Assembly (NCBI RefSeq): GCF_965230735.1
Contig: NZ_OZ246016.1
Coordinates: 1,054,001-1,118,000 of the forward strand
Length of the DNA stretch: 64,000 nt
Origin: Motiliproteus sp965230735
GTDB lineage: Bacteria; Pseudomonadota; Gammaproteobacteria; Pseudomonadales; Balneatricaceae
Direction: 5' to 3'
In this document: positions 26,881 to 36,361 of the stretch, piece after piece
Layout: the number at the start of each line of letters is the position of its first letter
Position numbering within the stretch: the first letter of the stretch is position 1
Position numbers and translations under genes: made by a program
The notes under the pieces: generated by a model
Told to the model about the DNA's origin: nothing
Database searches by the model: none
What the model saw: the letters and a program-made list of their open reading frames with translations, nothing else

Positions 26881-28218
26881 TTATACACTCAACAGCAGAT
26901 GCTCACGCTCCCAGGAGCTGATCACCCGATTGAAGGCTTCGAATTCGGCTTGCTTGACGCCGGTGTAGGCGCGTACGAAGTGCTCGCCCATCACCTGCTT
27001 GAGCTCAGGACACTCGTCCAGCAGGCGCAGTGATTCCTCCAGGGTTCGCGGCAGCTGAACCTCGCCGTAGCTGTTGCCTTCGACCGGCTCGGTGGGTTGA
27101 ATTTTCTGTTTAAGTCCCAGGTAGCCACAGGCCAGAGATGCGGCGATGGCCAGGTAGGGATTGGCGTCGGCACCGGGGAAGCGGTTCTCGACCCGGGTAG
27201 CCTCGGCAGGGCTCAGCGGTACCCGCAGGCCGGTGGTGCGGTTGTCGATACCCCACTCCAGGTTGACCGGCGCGGCGATCTCCGGGGTAAAGCGGCGGTA
27301 GGCGTTGACGTTGGGGGCGAAGAACGCCATCGCGGCGGCGCTGTAGCGTTGCAGCCCGCCGATAAAGTGCAGCAGTTTGTCGGAGTGGCTGCCATCTTTG
27401 TTGGCGAAGACGTTGTTGCCGCTCTTCTTGTCGATCAGACTCTGATGGATATGCATCGAGCTACCTGGCTCCTCCTCCATCGGCTTGGACATGAAGGTGG
27501 CATAGATATCGTGCTGGAAAGCGGTTTCACGGGTGGTGCGCTTGAACACGAACACCTGATCCGCCAGTGACAGCGGATCACCATGGTGAAAATTGATCTC
27601 CATCTGGGCCTTGCCGGATTCGTGAATCAGGGTGTCGACGTCCAGCTCCTGCCGGTCGCACAGGCTGTAGAGGGTGTCGATGATCGGTTCGAACTCGTTG
27701 ACCGCATCGATGCTGTAGGACTGGCGAGCGCTTTCGGCGCGGCCGGAGCGTCCGACCGGGGGCTTGAGTTCGTAATCCGGATCCAGGTTCTTCTGCACCA
27801 GGTAGAACTCCACCTCCGGTGCAATTACCGGGGTCAGGCCCTCATCATCAAAGAGTTTCAACACCCGCTTAAGGACGTTGCGGCTGGACAGCTCGTGGGG
27901 CTGATCGGTCTCCATGTTATGGCAGTCGAAGATGATCTGGGCGGTCGGTTCCTTAGCCCAGGGGACCAGCCTCAGAGTGGTTTCATCGGGCACCAGGGCC
28001 ATATCGCGATCGGCCGGGTGAACCAGATCGTCGTGCTCTTCGGCCCAGTCGCCGGTTACCGTCTGCACCAGAATGCTCTCGGGTAGGCGGGGCTCGGGAT
28101 CACCGATGAACTTGCGGGTCGGGAGGAATTTTCCGCGGGCGTTGCCGGTCATGTCCGGCACCAGGCATTCGATCTCTGTAATTCGATGTTGTTGCAGAAA
28201 TCGTTTGATCAACTCCAT
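26881..28218 (-). CDS. puuA: Gamma-glutamylputrescine synthetase (glutamine synthetase family)
   Basis: 445 aa. It ligates glutamate to putrescine using ATP, the first step of the Puu pathway. It is a glutamine-synthetase-fold enzyme: EVEFYLVQKN, QMEINFHHGDPLSLADQ (metal and Glu site), GSSMHIHQSL, NRTTGLRVP and ENRFPGADANPYLAIAA. Genuine GlnA is longer and has an adenylylation Tyr loop that is not seen here. Divergent from puuB and 51 nt upstream of potF, which supports polyamine rather than ammonia metabolism. Confidence 0.88.
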   Translation of the reverse strand: MELIKRFLQQHRITEIECLVPDMTGNARGKFLPTRKFIGDPEPRLPESILVQTVTGDWAEEHDDLVHPADRDMALVPDETTLRLVPWAKEPTAQIIFDCHNMETDQPHELSSRNVLKRVLKLFDDEGLTPVIAPEVEFYLVQKNLDPDYELKPPVGRSGRAESARQSYSIDAVNEFEPIIDTLYSLCDRQELDVDTLIHESGKAQMEINFHHGDPLSLADQVFVFKRTTRETAFQHDIYATFMSKPMEEEPGSSMHIHQSLIDKKSGNNVFANKDGSHSDKLLHFIGGLQRYSAAAMAFFAPNVNAYRRFTPEIAAPVNLEWGIDNRTTGLRVPLSPAEATRVENRFPGADANPYLAIAASLACGYLGLKQKIQPTEPVEGNSYGEVQLPRTLEESLRLLDECPELKQVMGEHFVRAYTGVKQAEFEAFNRVISSWEREHLLLSV

Positions 28219-28364
28219 GGGGCACCTGTGGTTTGTTGGTTGAACAGATTGCTTCGGTCTATTGCATTGCTTGATGTAAAAACCGAGTAAAGTTTCGAGT
28301 TTCAGACTAGATCAACATTTTCTTTAAATCAACAGAAAATAATTTATGTCGCCATTTAATGTGC

Positions 28365-28393
28365 TTGTTGGGCCAAAAAAACCGAGCTATCAT
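28365..28393 (+). promoter_or_regulatory. Sigma-70 promoter of puuB
   Basis: TTGTTG (28365-28370), 17-bp spacer, TATCAT (28388-28393), in an AT-rich divergent region between puuA and puuB. The start should fall near 28400, giving a leader of about 30 nt. Confidence 0.6.
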
Positions 28394-28429
28394 TCGAATT
28401 AAATCATCAGTCAGCGCAAGAGGTTTTCG

Positions 28430-29710
28430 ATGGCAATGTCCGGATATGATCCCTCCTACTACACCGCAACCGCTAACCCAACGACCGAGTATCCGGCACT
28501 CAGCGAGGCGGTAGAGGCGGATATTTGTGTGATCGGTGCCGGCTTCACCGGGTTGTCGGCGGCACTGCATCTGGCCGAGCGCGGATACAAGGTGGTGGTG
28601 CTGGAGTCACACCGGGTCGGCTGGGGAGCGTCCGGGCGTAACGGCGGCCAGGTCTGTGTCGGCCAGCGTCAGGGGCAGCAAGAGCTGGAGAAAATGCTCG
28701 GTGATGAGCATGCCCGCCGACTCTGGGATCTGGCCGAAGAGTCCGTGGCCCTGGTCAAGCAGTTGATCGATCAGCATCAGATCCAGTGCGATCTGAAACC
28801 CGGCATCCTGCACACCGCTCACAAGCCCGGCTATGTGTCAGAAATGCGTGAAGAGGTGGAACATCTACAGCGACATTACGACTATGACGCGGTTGAATTT
28901 GTCGAGCAGGATGAACTGCGTCAGATGCTGGATACCGAGTACTACTACGGCGGTCAGCTGTTCAAAAATGCGGCCCATCTGCATCCATTGAACTATGCCT
29001 TGGGTTTGGCCGATGCGGCGACCAAGGCCGGCGCAACGATCTACGAACAGAGTGCGGTTTTGGAGACGCAGGACGGTGCTACCAGCCTGCTGAAAACCGC
29101 CGAAGGCTCGGTCCGTGCCAAGCAGGTGGTGCTGGCCTGCAACGGCTATCTGGATAAGCTGGAGCCGCGGGTGGCGGGTAAGATCATGCCGATCAACAAC
29201 TTCATTATCGCCACCGAGCCGCTCGACGAAGAGCTGGCGCACAAGCTGATCCGCGACGATGTGGCGGTGGCTGACTCCAAGTTTGTGATCAACTATTACC
29301 GGCTGTCGGCCGACAAGCGGCTGCTGTTCGGCGGTGGCGAGAACTATCGACGCAGCTTTCCTTCGGATATCAAAGGCTTTGTCCGCCGCTATATGCTCGA
29401 GGTCTATCCGCAGCTGGAAGACGTTCGAATCGATTACGGCTGGGGGGGAACCCTGGCGGTGACGATGAATCGGATGCCCCATTTTGGCCGGGTCGGCAAC
29501 AACACCTATGTGGCTCAGGGCTATTCGGGGCATGGGGTGGCGATGGCGACGCTGGGCGGCAAACTGCTGGCCGAAGCGCTTAGCGGAACCCTGGAGCGTT
29601 TCGATCAGTTTGCCAAGGTGCCGACGCCGACCTTTCCCGGTGGTACACTGCTGCGCTGGCCGGGTATGGTCGCGGGTATGCTGTATTACTCGATTCGGGA
29701 CCGGCTATAA
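28430..29710 (+). CDS. puuB: Gamma-glutamylputrescine oxidoreductase (FAD-dependent)
   Basis: 426 aa DAO-family flavoenzyme that oxidises gamma-glutamylputrescine to the aldehyde, releasing ammonia and hydrogen peroxide. The Rossmann FAD site is DICVIGAGFTGLSAALHLAE near residues 29-48, followed by GWGASGRNGGQV. The C-terminal FAD-binding region reads YVAQGYSGHGVAMATLGGKL. The aldehyde dehydrogenase (puuC) and hydrolase (puuD) are not in the window. Confidence 0.9.
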   Translation: MAMSGYDPSYYTATANPTTEYPALSEAVEADICVIGAGFTGLSAALHLAERGYKVVVLESHRVGWGASGRNGGQVCVGQRQGQQELEKMLGDEHARRLWDLAEESVALVKQLIDQHQIQCDLKPGILHTAHKPGYVSEMREEVEHLQRHYDYDAVEFVEQDELRQMLDTEYYYGGQLFKNAAHLHPLNYALGLADAATKAGATIYEQSAVLETQDGATSLLKTAEGSVRAKQVVLACNGYLDKLEPRVAGKIMPINNFIIATEPLDEELAHKLIRDDVAVADSKFVINYYRLSADKRLLFGGGENYRRSFPSDIKGFVRRYMLEVYPQLEDVRIDYGWGGTLAVTMNRMPHFGRVGNNTYVAQGYSGHGVAMATLGGKLLAEALSGTLERFDQFAKVPTPTFPGGTLLRWPGMVAGMLYYSIRDRL

Positions 29711-29739
29711 GCCAATCTATCGTTTTAGCAGGGGGCCAC

Positions 29740-30408
29740 TTGGCACAGGACAACAAACCTTCCATTGCGGCTGAGCCGCCGACCACCAGTCGCGTCAGCC
29801 CCCGACGACGCCCGAGCCAGAAGCGCTCCAAGGCCCGCAGTCAGCAGATTCTGGATGCCACGGCCGAGTTGCTCGATGAGGTTGGCGTCGATGATCTGAC
29901 CACCAACCTGATCGCCAAGCAGGTCGGTATTTCGGTCGGCTCCTTGTACCACTACTTTCCGAATAAGCATGCGATTCTCTACGCCCTGGGTGAGCGTTGG
30001 CTCGAACAGACCCGGCTGCTGTTGGAACAGATCGACCAGTGGCCGTTGGCCACCCTGAGTCTGCGTGAGTTCGTCGATAAAGTGGTGGATCAGAACCTGA
30101 AGGTCTACAAGAAGCAGCAGGGGGTATTGCCGCTGGTGCAGGCGATGTTCGCCATTCCCGAGCTGCGGCCGCTGGATCAGTACCACGATGATATGGTGAT
30201 CGCGGCAATGGCCAAGGTGTTCAAGCAGCTGGGCGCCCACAAGCATGTGCATGAACGGGAGCGAATCGCCCGGGCCTATCTGGAACTCACCCATGCGTTG
30301 CTGCTGGTGGTGGTTACTCAACAGGGTCAGCGGGCCAAGCGTACCCTGGATGATCTGAAGTGGATGGTGGAGGCGCTATTGCAGCGCCACCTGACCGATA
30401 TCGAGTAG
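29740..30408 (+). CDS. TetR/AcrR-family regulator
   Basis: 222 aa. The helix-turn-helix lies at about residues 28-74 (RSQQILDATAELLDEVGVDDLTTNLIAKQ, GISVGSLYHYFPNKHAILYAL). The C-terminal ligand domain is alpha-helical and unassigned. TTG start at 29740 with GGGGG upstream. It lies 29 nt after puuB in the same direction and so probably regulates polyamine catabolism; enteric bacteria use a different regulator type (PuuR). Confidence 0.85.
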   Translation: MAQDNKPSIAAEPPTTSRVSPRRRPSQKRSKARSQQILDATAELLDEVGVDDLTTNLIAKQVGISVGSLYHYFPNKHAILYALGERWLEQTRLLLEQIDQWPLATLSLREFVDKVVDQNLKVYKKQQGVLPLVQAMFAIPELRPLDQYHDDMVIAAMAKVFKQLGAHKHVHERERIARAYLELTHALLLVVVTQQGQRAKRTLDDLKWMVEALLQRHLTDIE

Positions 30409-30425
30409 TCGTTAACCGGCCCTGG

Positions 30426-31355
30426 TTAGAACAGCAGCACATGCAAAAGTGTGCGAAGCAGGATCGCACAGATTGCACCGAGCACTGCCGGTAGCACCAC
30501 CGCTGCGACTCGTCGGCCCGCCGACATCATCACCGCGACTCCGGCCAGATCCATCGGGTGGATCAGAAAGCCCGCCAGTCGGTTCAGCTCGGTGCCACTG
30601 ATCAGCCCCTGATTGATGTAATCGACCGTGACCCCCATCATCGCCATGCCGCCGGCGATATACTTGGCCAATACCGGCAGCAGCGTCTGTTGCGGCAGGT
30701 CCAGGCTGGTAAACAGCGGTGCCAGCAGTCCCTCCAGTTGCTCGATCACACCCAGTGTCCGGAGGCTGTAAACCACCACGAGCGCCAGGACCAGCATCGG
30801 CAGCGCCGCGATGGAGATATCGAACGCATCCTTACCGGCCCGCTGGATCACCGCGAACAGGCTGGAGCCGTCCTCGTGATCGCAATCGAGTTTCTGGTCC
30901 ACCTCCTGGGTCGAGAGATTGCGGCCAAACAGATGGTAAGTCAGCGCCGCGGCGATGATGCCGCAGCCGAGCGAGATCAGGATCGTACCCCAGACATCGA
31001 GGCCGACCGTGGCCATCGGGAATACCACGTTGGCCTGGGCCAGGGTCAGCACCAAGGCCAGGGTGGCGGCGATATGGCGGCTGGAGATACCGCCGCGGTC
31101 CATCATCGCCAGGGTCGCAACCGGGGCTGCGAAGCTGACGAACAGCACCTGGATCATCGCAAAGATGCCCAGTCCGGGAATGCCGAACGGCTTCAACAGT
31201 GGCGAGCAGAGCCGTACCACGTGATCGAGTACGCCGCGCGATTCCAGCAAGCGCATCAACGTCAGCATCACGATCATTACCGGCAGCAACACGAACAGCG
31301 CCAGTTCGATACCGGCACGACCGGCGTCCAGGATCAGCTGGGCGATCTCATTCAT
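30426..31355 (-). CDS. Nucleoside-recognition (Gate) domain membrane protein
   Basis: 309 aa, about eight membrane helices, two Gate-type halves. The N-terminal half contains LFVLLPVMIVMLTLMRLLES and FAAPVATLAMMDRGGIS. The C-terminal half contains KYIAGGMAMMGVTVDYINQG and MDLAGVAVMMSAGRRVA. The family is related to spore-maturation SpmA/SpmB and the FeoB/nucleoside-transporter gate. The transported substrate is unknown. It is convergent with the TetR gene (17-nt gap) and 17 nt downstream of slmA. Confidence 0.78.
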   Translation of the reverse strand: MNEIAQLILDAGRAGIELALFVLLPVMIVMLTLMRLLESRGVLDHVVRLCSPLLKPFGIPGLGIFAMIQVLFVSFAAPVATLAMMDRGGISSRHIAATLALVLTLAQANVVFPMATVGLDVWGTILISLGCGIIAAALTYHLFGRNLSTQEVDQKLDCDHEDGSSLFAVIQRAGKDAFDISIAALPMLVLALVVVYSLRTLGVIEQLEGLLAPLFTSLDLPQQTLLPVLAKYIAGGMAMMGVTVDYINQGLISGTELNRLAGFLIHPMDLAGVAVMMSAGRRVAAVVLPAVLGAICAILLRTLLHVLLF

Positions 31356-31372
31356 CGATCAGGCTCGTTATG

Positions 31373-31972
31373 TCAGGGGGTGCGAAACAGCGGTTGCGCC
31401 AACAACGGCCACTGATCATCCCAGCCCTGGGTCGGCGGTTGCTTGAACTCGCTACGCACGAACTGGCGGATTCGTCCTTCGACGCAGGCCATCAGTAGGT
31501 TGGCACTGACGATGGCACTGGCCTGGGTGCGCAGCCCTTCCTTCATTTCGGCTTCGCGCAGGATCTGACGCAACTGGGTCTCGAGACGGTCGAACACCTG
31601 GCTGACCTGCTGGCGCAGCCGATCGGTTTCGCCGGCTAGGGCTTCGCCGGTCATGATCCGGGCCATGCCGGGGTTGCGCTCGACGAAGGCCAGTACCAGG
31701 GTCAGGATCTGCTCGCACTGCTTCAGGCTGTTGCCGTCGCTTTGGACGATCATCTTTACCCGTGAGAACAGGGTCTCTTCGATAAAGCTGATCAGGCCCT
31801 CGAACATCTTCGCCTTGCTGGGGAAGTGCCGATAGAGCGCGGCTTCGGAAACGCCGACCTCGCGGGCCAGCGCCGCGGTGGTGATACGGGCGCCGGGGTT
31901 GTTCTCCAGCATCAGCGCCAGAGACTGCAGGATCTGCTCACGACGGGACAGCTTGTCGTTGGTCTGGGTCAT
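31373..31972 (-). CDS. slmA: Nucleoid occlusion factor SlmA
   Basis: 199 aa TetR-fold DNA-binding protein that blocks FtsZ assembly over the nucleoid. The N-terminal HTH is RREQILQSLALMLENNPGARITTAALA followed by EVGVSEAALYRHFPSKAKMFEGLI, nearly the E. coli SlmA pattern. Position beside argB-algC-dut-coaBC is as in other gammaproteobacteria, where slmA (ttk) lies next to dut. Confidence 0.93.
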   Translation of the reverse strand: MTQTNDKLSRREQILQSLALMLENNPGARITTAALAREVGVSEAALYRHFPSKAKMFEGLISFIEETLFSRVKMIVQSDGNSLKQCEQILTLVLAFVERNPGMARIMTGEALAGETDRLRQQVSQVFDRLETQLRQILREAEMKEGLRTQASAIVSANLLMACVEGRIRQFVRSEFKQPPTQGWDDQWPLLAQPLFRTP

Positions 31973-31981
31973 CGGACTTCC

Positions 31982-32917
31982 TTAGTCTTCCTGGTTGCTG
32001 TCGCTGTCATCGCTCAGCGCATTGGTGATCAGGGTACCGACGCCGGCATCGTCGCTGAAGATCTCCAGCAGCGTGGCGTGAGGGACTCGACCATCAATGA
32101 TATGGGCACTGGTGACGCCCTCTTTAACGGCTGACAACGCACAGCCGATCTTCGGCAGCATGCCGCCGTAGATGGTGCCGTCTTCGATCAGACCGTCGAC
32201 TTGGTCGGTCGACAGACCTGTCAGCACATTGCCCTCTTTATCCAGCAGACCTTCGATGTTGGTCAGCAGGATCAGTTTCTCGGCCTTCAGCACCTCGGCG
32301 ACCTTACCGGCCACCAGGTCGGCGTTGATGTTGTACGAGCTGCCGGAGTGGCGGCCGACGCCGATCGGTGCGATGACCGGGATAAAGTTGCTGTTGACCA
32401 GGGTGTCGAGCAGCTCGGTGTCGATCTGCGACACTTCACCCACGTGGCCGATGTCGATGATCTCCGGCGCGGTCATCTCCGGGGTCTTGTGCTTGACCTT
32501 CAGCTTCTTGGCCTTGATCAGCTTGCCGTCCTTGCCGGTCAGGCCCACCGCGCGACCACCGTTGTTGTTGATCAGACCGACGATGTCTTTGTTGACCAGA
32601 CCGCCCAGCACCATCTCGACCACATCCATGGTGGCGCTGTCGGTGACCCGCATGCCGTTGACGAAGTGGGATTCGATATTCAGCTTTTTCAACAGATCAC
32701 CGATCTGCGGGCCGCCGCCGTGGACCACGATCGGGTTGATGCCGACGGTTTTCATCAGCACGATGTCGCGGGCGAAGCTGTTTTTCAGCTCCTCGTCGAT
32801 CATCGCGTTGCCGCCGTATTTGATCACCAGGGTCTTGCCGGCAAAGCGCTGGATATAGGGCAGCGCTTCGGTCAGTACGTTGGCCACATTCATGGCCGAA
32901 TCACGGTTCAGGGTCAT
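31982..32917 (-). CDS. argB: Acetylglutamate kinase
   Basis: 311 aa amino-acid-kinase-family enzyme for arginine synthesis. The N-terminal glycine motif is TLVIKYGGNAM near residues 29-39, the substrate segment IVVHGGGPQIGDLL, and the ATP site region LTNIEGLLDKEGNVLTGL and EDGTIYGGMLPKIGCAL. The form with an N-terminal helix (VANVLTEALPYIQRFAGK) is usually arginine-inhibited. A start at residue 9 (Met) is possible. It ends 10 nt before slmA and begins 18 nt after algC. Confidence 0.95.
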   Translation of the reverse strand: MTLNRDSAMNVANVLTEALPYIQRFAGKTLVIKYGGNAMIDEELKNSFARDIVLMKTVGINPIVVHGGGPQIGDLLKKLNIESHFVNGMRVTDSATMDVVEMVLGGLVNKDIVGLINNNGGRAVGLTGKDGKLIKAKKLKVKHKTPEMTAPEIIDIGHVGEVSQIDTELLDTLVNSNFIPVIAPIGVGRHSGSSYNINADLVAGKVAEVLKAEKLILLTNIEGLLDKEGNVLTGLSTDQVDGLIEDGTIYGGMLPKIGCALSAVKEGVTSAHIIDGRVPHATLLEIFSDDAGVGTLITNALSDDSDSNQED

Positions 32918-32934
32918 GGTGTTCTCGTTGCTCG

Positions 32935-34326
32935 TTATTCGTTGGGAATCGTCAGGCCGGCGTCGACCGCGTGCAGGTTCTGCTGGAACTGATTGCGGAT
33001 CCGCGCCAATGCCTCGGCGGTTTCGGCTTCGAAGCGCAGCACCAGTACCGGGGTGGTGTTGGAGGCGCGCACCAGGCCCCAGCCGTCCGGGTAATTGACC
33101 CGGATACCGTCGATGGTGTGCGGCTCGCCACCGGGGTAGTCGGCCTGCTGCAGCTGTTCGATGATGGCGAACTTGTTCTCGTCGGTGACCTCGATATTGA
33201 TCTCCGGGGTGCTGTGATCCTCCGGGAAGGCCTGGAAGATCTCGTCGCAGGTGCGGCTCTCGTTGGACAGGATCTCCAGCAGCCGGGCAGCGCCGTAGAG
33301 ACCGTCGTCAAAGCCGTACCAGCGCTCCTGGAAGAAGATGTGGCCGCTCATCTCGCCGGCCAGGTGGGCGCCGGTCTCTTTCATCCGCGCCTTGATCAGC
33401 GAGTGGCCGGTCTTCCACATCTGCGGCTTGCCGCCGCCTTCCTCGAGCACCTTGTGCAGCAGGCGCGAGCATTTGACGTCGTAGATGATCTCGGCGCCGG
33501 GGTTGCGGCTGATCACGTCGAGGCCGAACAGCATCATCAGCCGGTCCGGATAGACGATATGACCTTTGTTGGTCACCACGCCAACCCGGTCACCGTCGCC
33601 GTCAAACGCCAGGCCAACATCGGCGCCCTGGGCTTCGACTTCGGCGATCAGGTCCTTCAGGTTGGCGGGCTTGCCCGGATCCGGATGGTGGTTGGGAAAG
33701 TTGCCGTCGATGTCGCAGTACAGCTCGGTCAGCTCGCAACCCAGCGCTTTCAGCAGGCGTGGTGCCAGCTCGCCGGCGACACCGTTACCGCAGTCGACCA
33801 CCACCTTCAGCGGGCGGCTGAGTTTGACGTCGCTGACGATCCGTTCGATGTAGTCGTTGGAGACGCTGATCTTGTTGATCGCGCCCTGGCCATCGACGTA
33901 GTCCTGGGTTTTGATCCGGGTCAGCAGGGCCTGGATATCGTCGCCGGACAGGGTCTTGCCCTGGATGACGATCTTGAAGCCGTTGTAATCCGACGGGTTG
34001 TGGCTACCGGTGACCATCACGCCGGAGCGGCTCTCGAGAATGTTGGTGCCGTAGTAGGTCACCGGAGTCGGCACCATGCCGATATCGAGCACGTCGCGGC
34101 CACTGGCGCGCAGGCCAGCGATCAGCGCGGCACTCATCTCGGGGCTGGAGAGACGGCCGTCGGCACCGACGACAACGCGTTGCTCGTCCTGGGCGGCGGC
34201 TTCGGAGCCGATGGCACGGCCGATGTGGTAGACCACGGCGGGGGTGAGGGTGTCACCGACCACACCACGAATATCGTAGGCCCGGAAGATGGACTCGGGC
34301 AGGTTGTTGGGTAGTGGGTATTCCAT
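32935..34326 (-). CDS. algC: Phosphomannomutase/phosphoglucomutase
   Basis: 463 aa alpha-D-phosphohexomutase, the size of Pseudomonas AlgC. It interconverts mannose- or glucose-1- and 6-phosphates for exopolysaccharide and LPS precursors. The catalytic phosphoserine lies in VMVTGSHNPSDYNGFK (near 100), the metal loop is FDGDGDRVGVV (near 240), sugar specificity is in GEMSGHIFF, and the phosphate-binding domain includes DGWGLVRASNTTPVLVLRFE. Confidence 0.95.
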   Translation of the reverse strand: MEYPLPNNLPESIFRAYDIRGVVGDTLTPAVVYHIGRAIGSEAAAQDEQRVVVGADGRLSSPEMSAALIAGLRASGRDVLDIGMVPTPVTYYGTNILESRSGVMVTGSHNPSDYNGFKIVIQGKTLSGDDIQALLTRIKTQDYVDGQGAINKISVSNDYIERIVSDVKLSRPLKVVVDCGNGVAGELAPRLLKALGCELTELYCDIDGNFPNHHPDPGKPANLKDLIAEVEAQGADVGLAFDGDGDRVGVVTNKGHIVYPDRLMMLFGLDVISRNPGAEIIYDVKCSRLLHKVLEEGGGKPQMWKTGHSLIKARMKETGAHLAGEMSGHIFFQERWYGFDDGLYGAARLLEILSNESRTCDEIFQAFPEDHSTPEINIEVTDENKFAIIEQLQQADYPGGEPHTIDGIRVNYPDGWGLVRASNTTPVLVLRFEAETAEALARIRNQFQQNLHAVDAGLTIPNE

Positions 34327-34496
34327 TGACTCTATTTCCTAAAAACTCAAAAACATAAAGCTTCAACCTGGCTAGGACAGGTGCGTCAGGGTTAGGCAAA
34401 AGTCGGTGAAAAAGCGCAGTTTACTGTGGGTAAGTGAGCATTTTGAACCGACTTTTAACGACGCCCTGGCGTGCCTGGACAGTTAAGTTGGAGCTT

Positions 34497-34952
34497 TCAG
34501 TGGCGGCCTGAATGACCAAAGCCACCTTCGCCGCGATCGGAGTCGCTGAACTCGTCGACGATCTCGAAATCGGCCTGGACCACCGGGACCAGCACCATCT
34601 GGGCGATCCGCTCGCCCGGCTCAATCCGGAAACTCTGGTTGCCACGGTTCCAGCAGGACACCATCAGCTGGCCCTGGTAGTCGGAATCGATCAGCCCGAC
34701 CAGATTGCCGAGTACGACCCCGTGCTTGTGGCCCAGACCAGAGCGCGGCAGTAGCATCGCGCACAGACCGGGATCTTCGATGTGGATCGCCAGTCCGGTT
34801 GGGATCAGCTGGGTTTGACCGGGCTCAAGATCGATCGCCTCGTCGATCAACGCGCGCAGATCCATGCCGGCAGAACCGGGGGTGGCGTAAGCGGGCAGCG
34901 GGAATTCGGTACCGATGCGGTCGTCGAGAATTTTTACCTGTAACTGTTTCAT
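34497..34952 (-). CDS. dut: dUTP diphosphatase
   Basis: 151 aa trimeric dUTPase. Five family motifs are visible in order: PGSAGMDLRA, LLPRSGLGHKHGV, GLIDSDYQGQL, GERIAQMVLVPV and the C-terminal SDRGEGGFGHSGR, as in E. coli Dut. It sits between coaBC and algC. Confidence 0.96.
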   Translation of the reverse strand: MKQLQVKILDDRIGTEFPLPAYATPGSAGMDLRALIDEAIDLEPGQTQLIPTGLAIHIEDPGLCAMLLPRSGLGHKHGVVLGNLVGLIDSDYQGQLMVSCWNRGNQSFRIEPGERIAQMVLVPVVQADFEIVDEFSDSDRGEGGFGHSGRH

Positions 34953-35048
34953 CTAACTGTCTCTGGATCGTCGTCACTGGATAGCGAGTCGGGCTCAAGA
35001 TCCAGTGAGGTTAATCGTTATTTGTGAAGCTTCGTCTGAAGCCTCAGA

Positions 35049-36263
35049 TTAATTGTTGGGGTTCAAGCGTTGGGCGATCAGGTCGACCAGGGTTCGGGCC
35101 AGTTTGTGTTTGCTGGTCTGGTCGATCCGCTGCTGGTCGTTCGCACTGACCACCGTGACGGCGTTGTCGTCGCTATTAAAGCCGATCCCCGGTTGTGCCA
35201 CGTCGTTGGCGATCACCAGGTCGAGCTTCTTGCGCTCCAGCTTGCCACGGGCGTGCTCGATCACCTTTTCGGTCTCGGCGGCAAAGCCCACCGTGAACGG
35301 CCGCTGGGGGTGGGAGGCGACCGTGGCGACGATATCGGGGTTCTTGACCAGCTCGATCGTCATCTGTTCGTTGTTCTTTTTGATTTTCTGCTCGGCCACG
35401 CTGGCTGGTCGGTAGTCGGCCACCGCAGCAGCGGCGATAAACAGATCGCAGTTGCCCAGTTGTTCTTCAGCCGCGTCGAGCATCTCCTGAGCACTATCAA
35501 CACGGACCAATTCGACACGAGCAGGCGGCGCCAACGAGACCGGGCCGCTGATCAGGGTGACCTTGGCGCCGGCTTCGGCAGCCGCTTCGGCCAGTGCATA
35601 GCCCATCTTGCCGGAGCTATGGTTGCTGATATAGCGCACCGGATCGATCGCCTCACGCGTCGGGCCAGCGGTGATGCAGACTTCCATGCCGCTCAGGGTG
35701 CCCTGCTCGAATTCGGCAGCACAGAGTTCGGCCAGCTGTTGTGGTTCCAGCATTCGGCCGGGGCCGCTGTCGCCGCAGGCCTGGTCGCCAACCCCCGGCC
35801 CCCAGATCTCCATTCCCAGTTTTTCGAGCGCGTCGACGTTGTCGGCGGTTCGCTGGTCGCGCCACATCGCCTGATTCATCGCCGGGGCAATGGCAATCTG
35901 AGCATCGGTGGCCAGGCAGAGGGTGGTCAACAGATCGTTGCCCATACCCGCGGCCAGACGTGCGATAAAGTCGGCGCTGGCCGGTGCGATCAGCACTAGA
36001 TCGGCCCATTTGGCCAGTTCGATATGGCCCATGCCGGCTTCGGCTTCCGGGTCCAGCAGGTGCTGGTGTACCGGGTTGCCGGACAGCGCTTGCAGGGTCA
36101 ACGGGGTGATGAACTCGGCTGCTGCCGGGGTCAGTACGATACGCACCTCGGCACCGGCAGTTTTCAGCTGTCGGGTCAGCTCGGCGCTTTTATAGGCGGC
36201 GATGCCGCCGGTCAGACCGAGCAGGATGCGTTTGTTGGTCAGTGAGTCTAAAACCTGTGTCAT
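35049..36263 (-). CDS. coaBC: Bifunctional phosphopantothenoylcysteine decarboxylase/synthetase
   Basis: 404 aa, coenzyme A synthesis. The N-terminal CoaC half is an FMN decarboxylase with LGLTGGIAAYKSAEL, PAMNQAMW and the ACGDSGPGRM substrate-clamp motif holding the catalytic Cys. The C-terminal CoaB half has ISNHSSGKMGYALAE, AVADYRPA, KIKK and FAAETE. Divergent from radC. Confidence 0.96.
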   Translation of the reverse strand: MTQVLDSLTNKRILLGLTGGIAAYKSAELTRQLKTAGAEVRIVLTPAAAEFITPLTLQALSGNPVHQHLLDPEAEAGMGHIELAKWADLVLIAPASADFIARLAAGMGNDLLTTLCLATDAQIAIAPAMNQAMWRDQRTADNVDALEKLGMEIWGPGVGDQACGDSGPGRMLEPQQLAELCAAEFEQGTLSGMEVCITAGPTREAIDPVRYISNHSSGKMGYALAEAAAEAGAKVTLISGPVSLAPPARVELVRVDSAQEMLDAAEEQLGNCDLFIAAAAVADYRPASVAEQKIKKNNEQMTIELVKNPDIVATVASHPQRPFTVGFAAETEKVIEHARGKLERKKLDLVIANDVAQPGIGFNSDDNAVTVVSANDQQRIDQTSKHKLARTLVDLIAQRLNPNN

Positions 36264-36272
36264 GGCAGTCGC

Positions 36273-36325
36273 TTGACGGTTAGTAAAAGCTCACTATGCT
36301 AACACTGGCTTACGCATCTGCGTAA
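36273..36325 (+). promoter_or_regulatory. radC promoter with downstream palindrome
   Basis: TTGACG (36273-36278), 16 bp, TATGCT (36295-36300) is a good sigma-70 promoter facing radC. A perfect 16-nt inverted repeat, TTACGCATCTGCGTAA (36310-36325), lies just after the expected start and could be an operator or an mRNA hairpin. No regulator is identified. Confidence 0.5.
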
Positions 36326-36361
36326 CTGCCTTTTTAGATGTCGATATTTCAGGGAGGAAAT

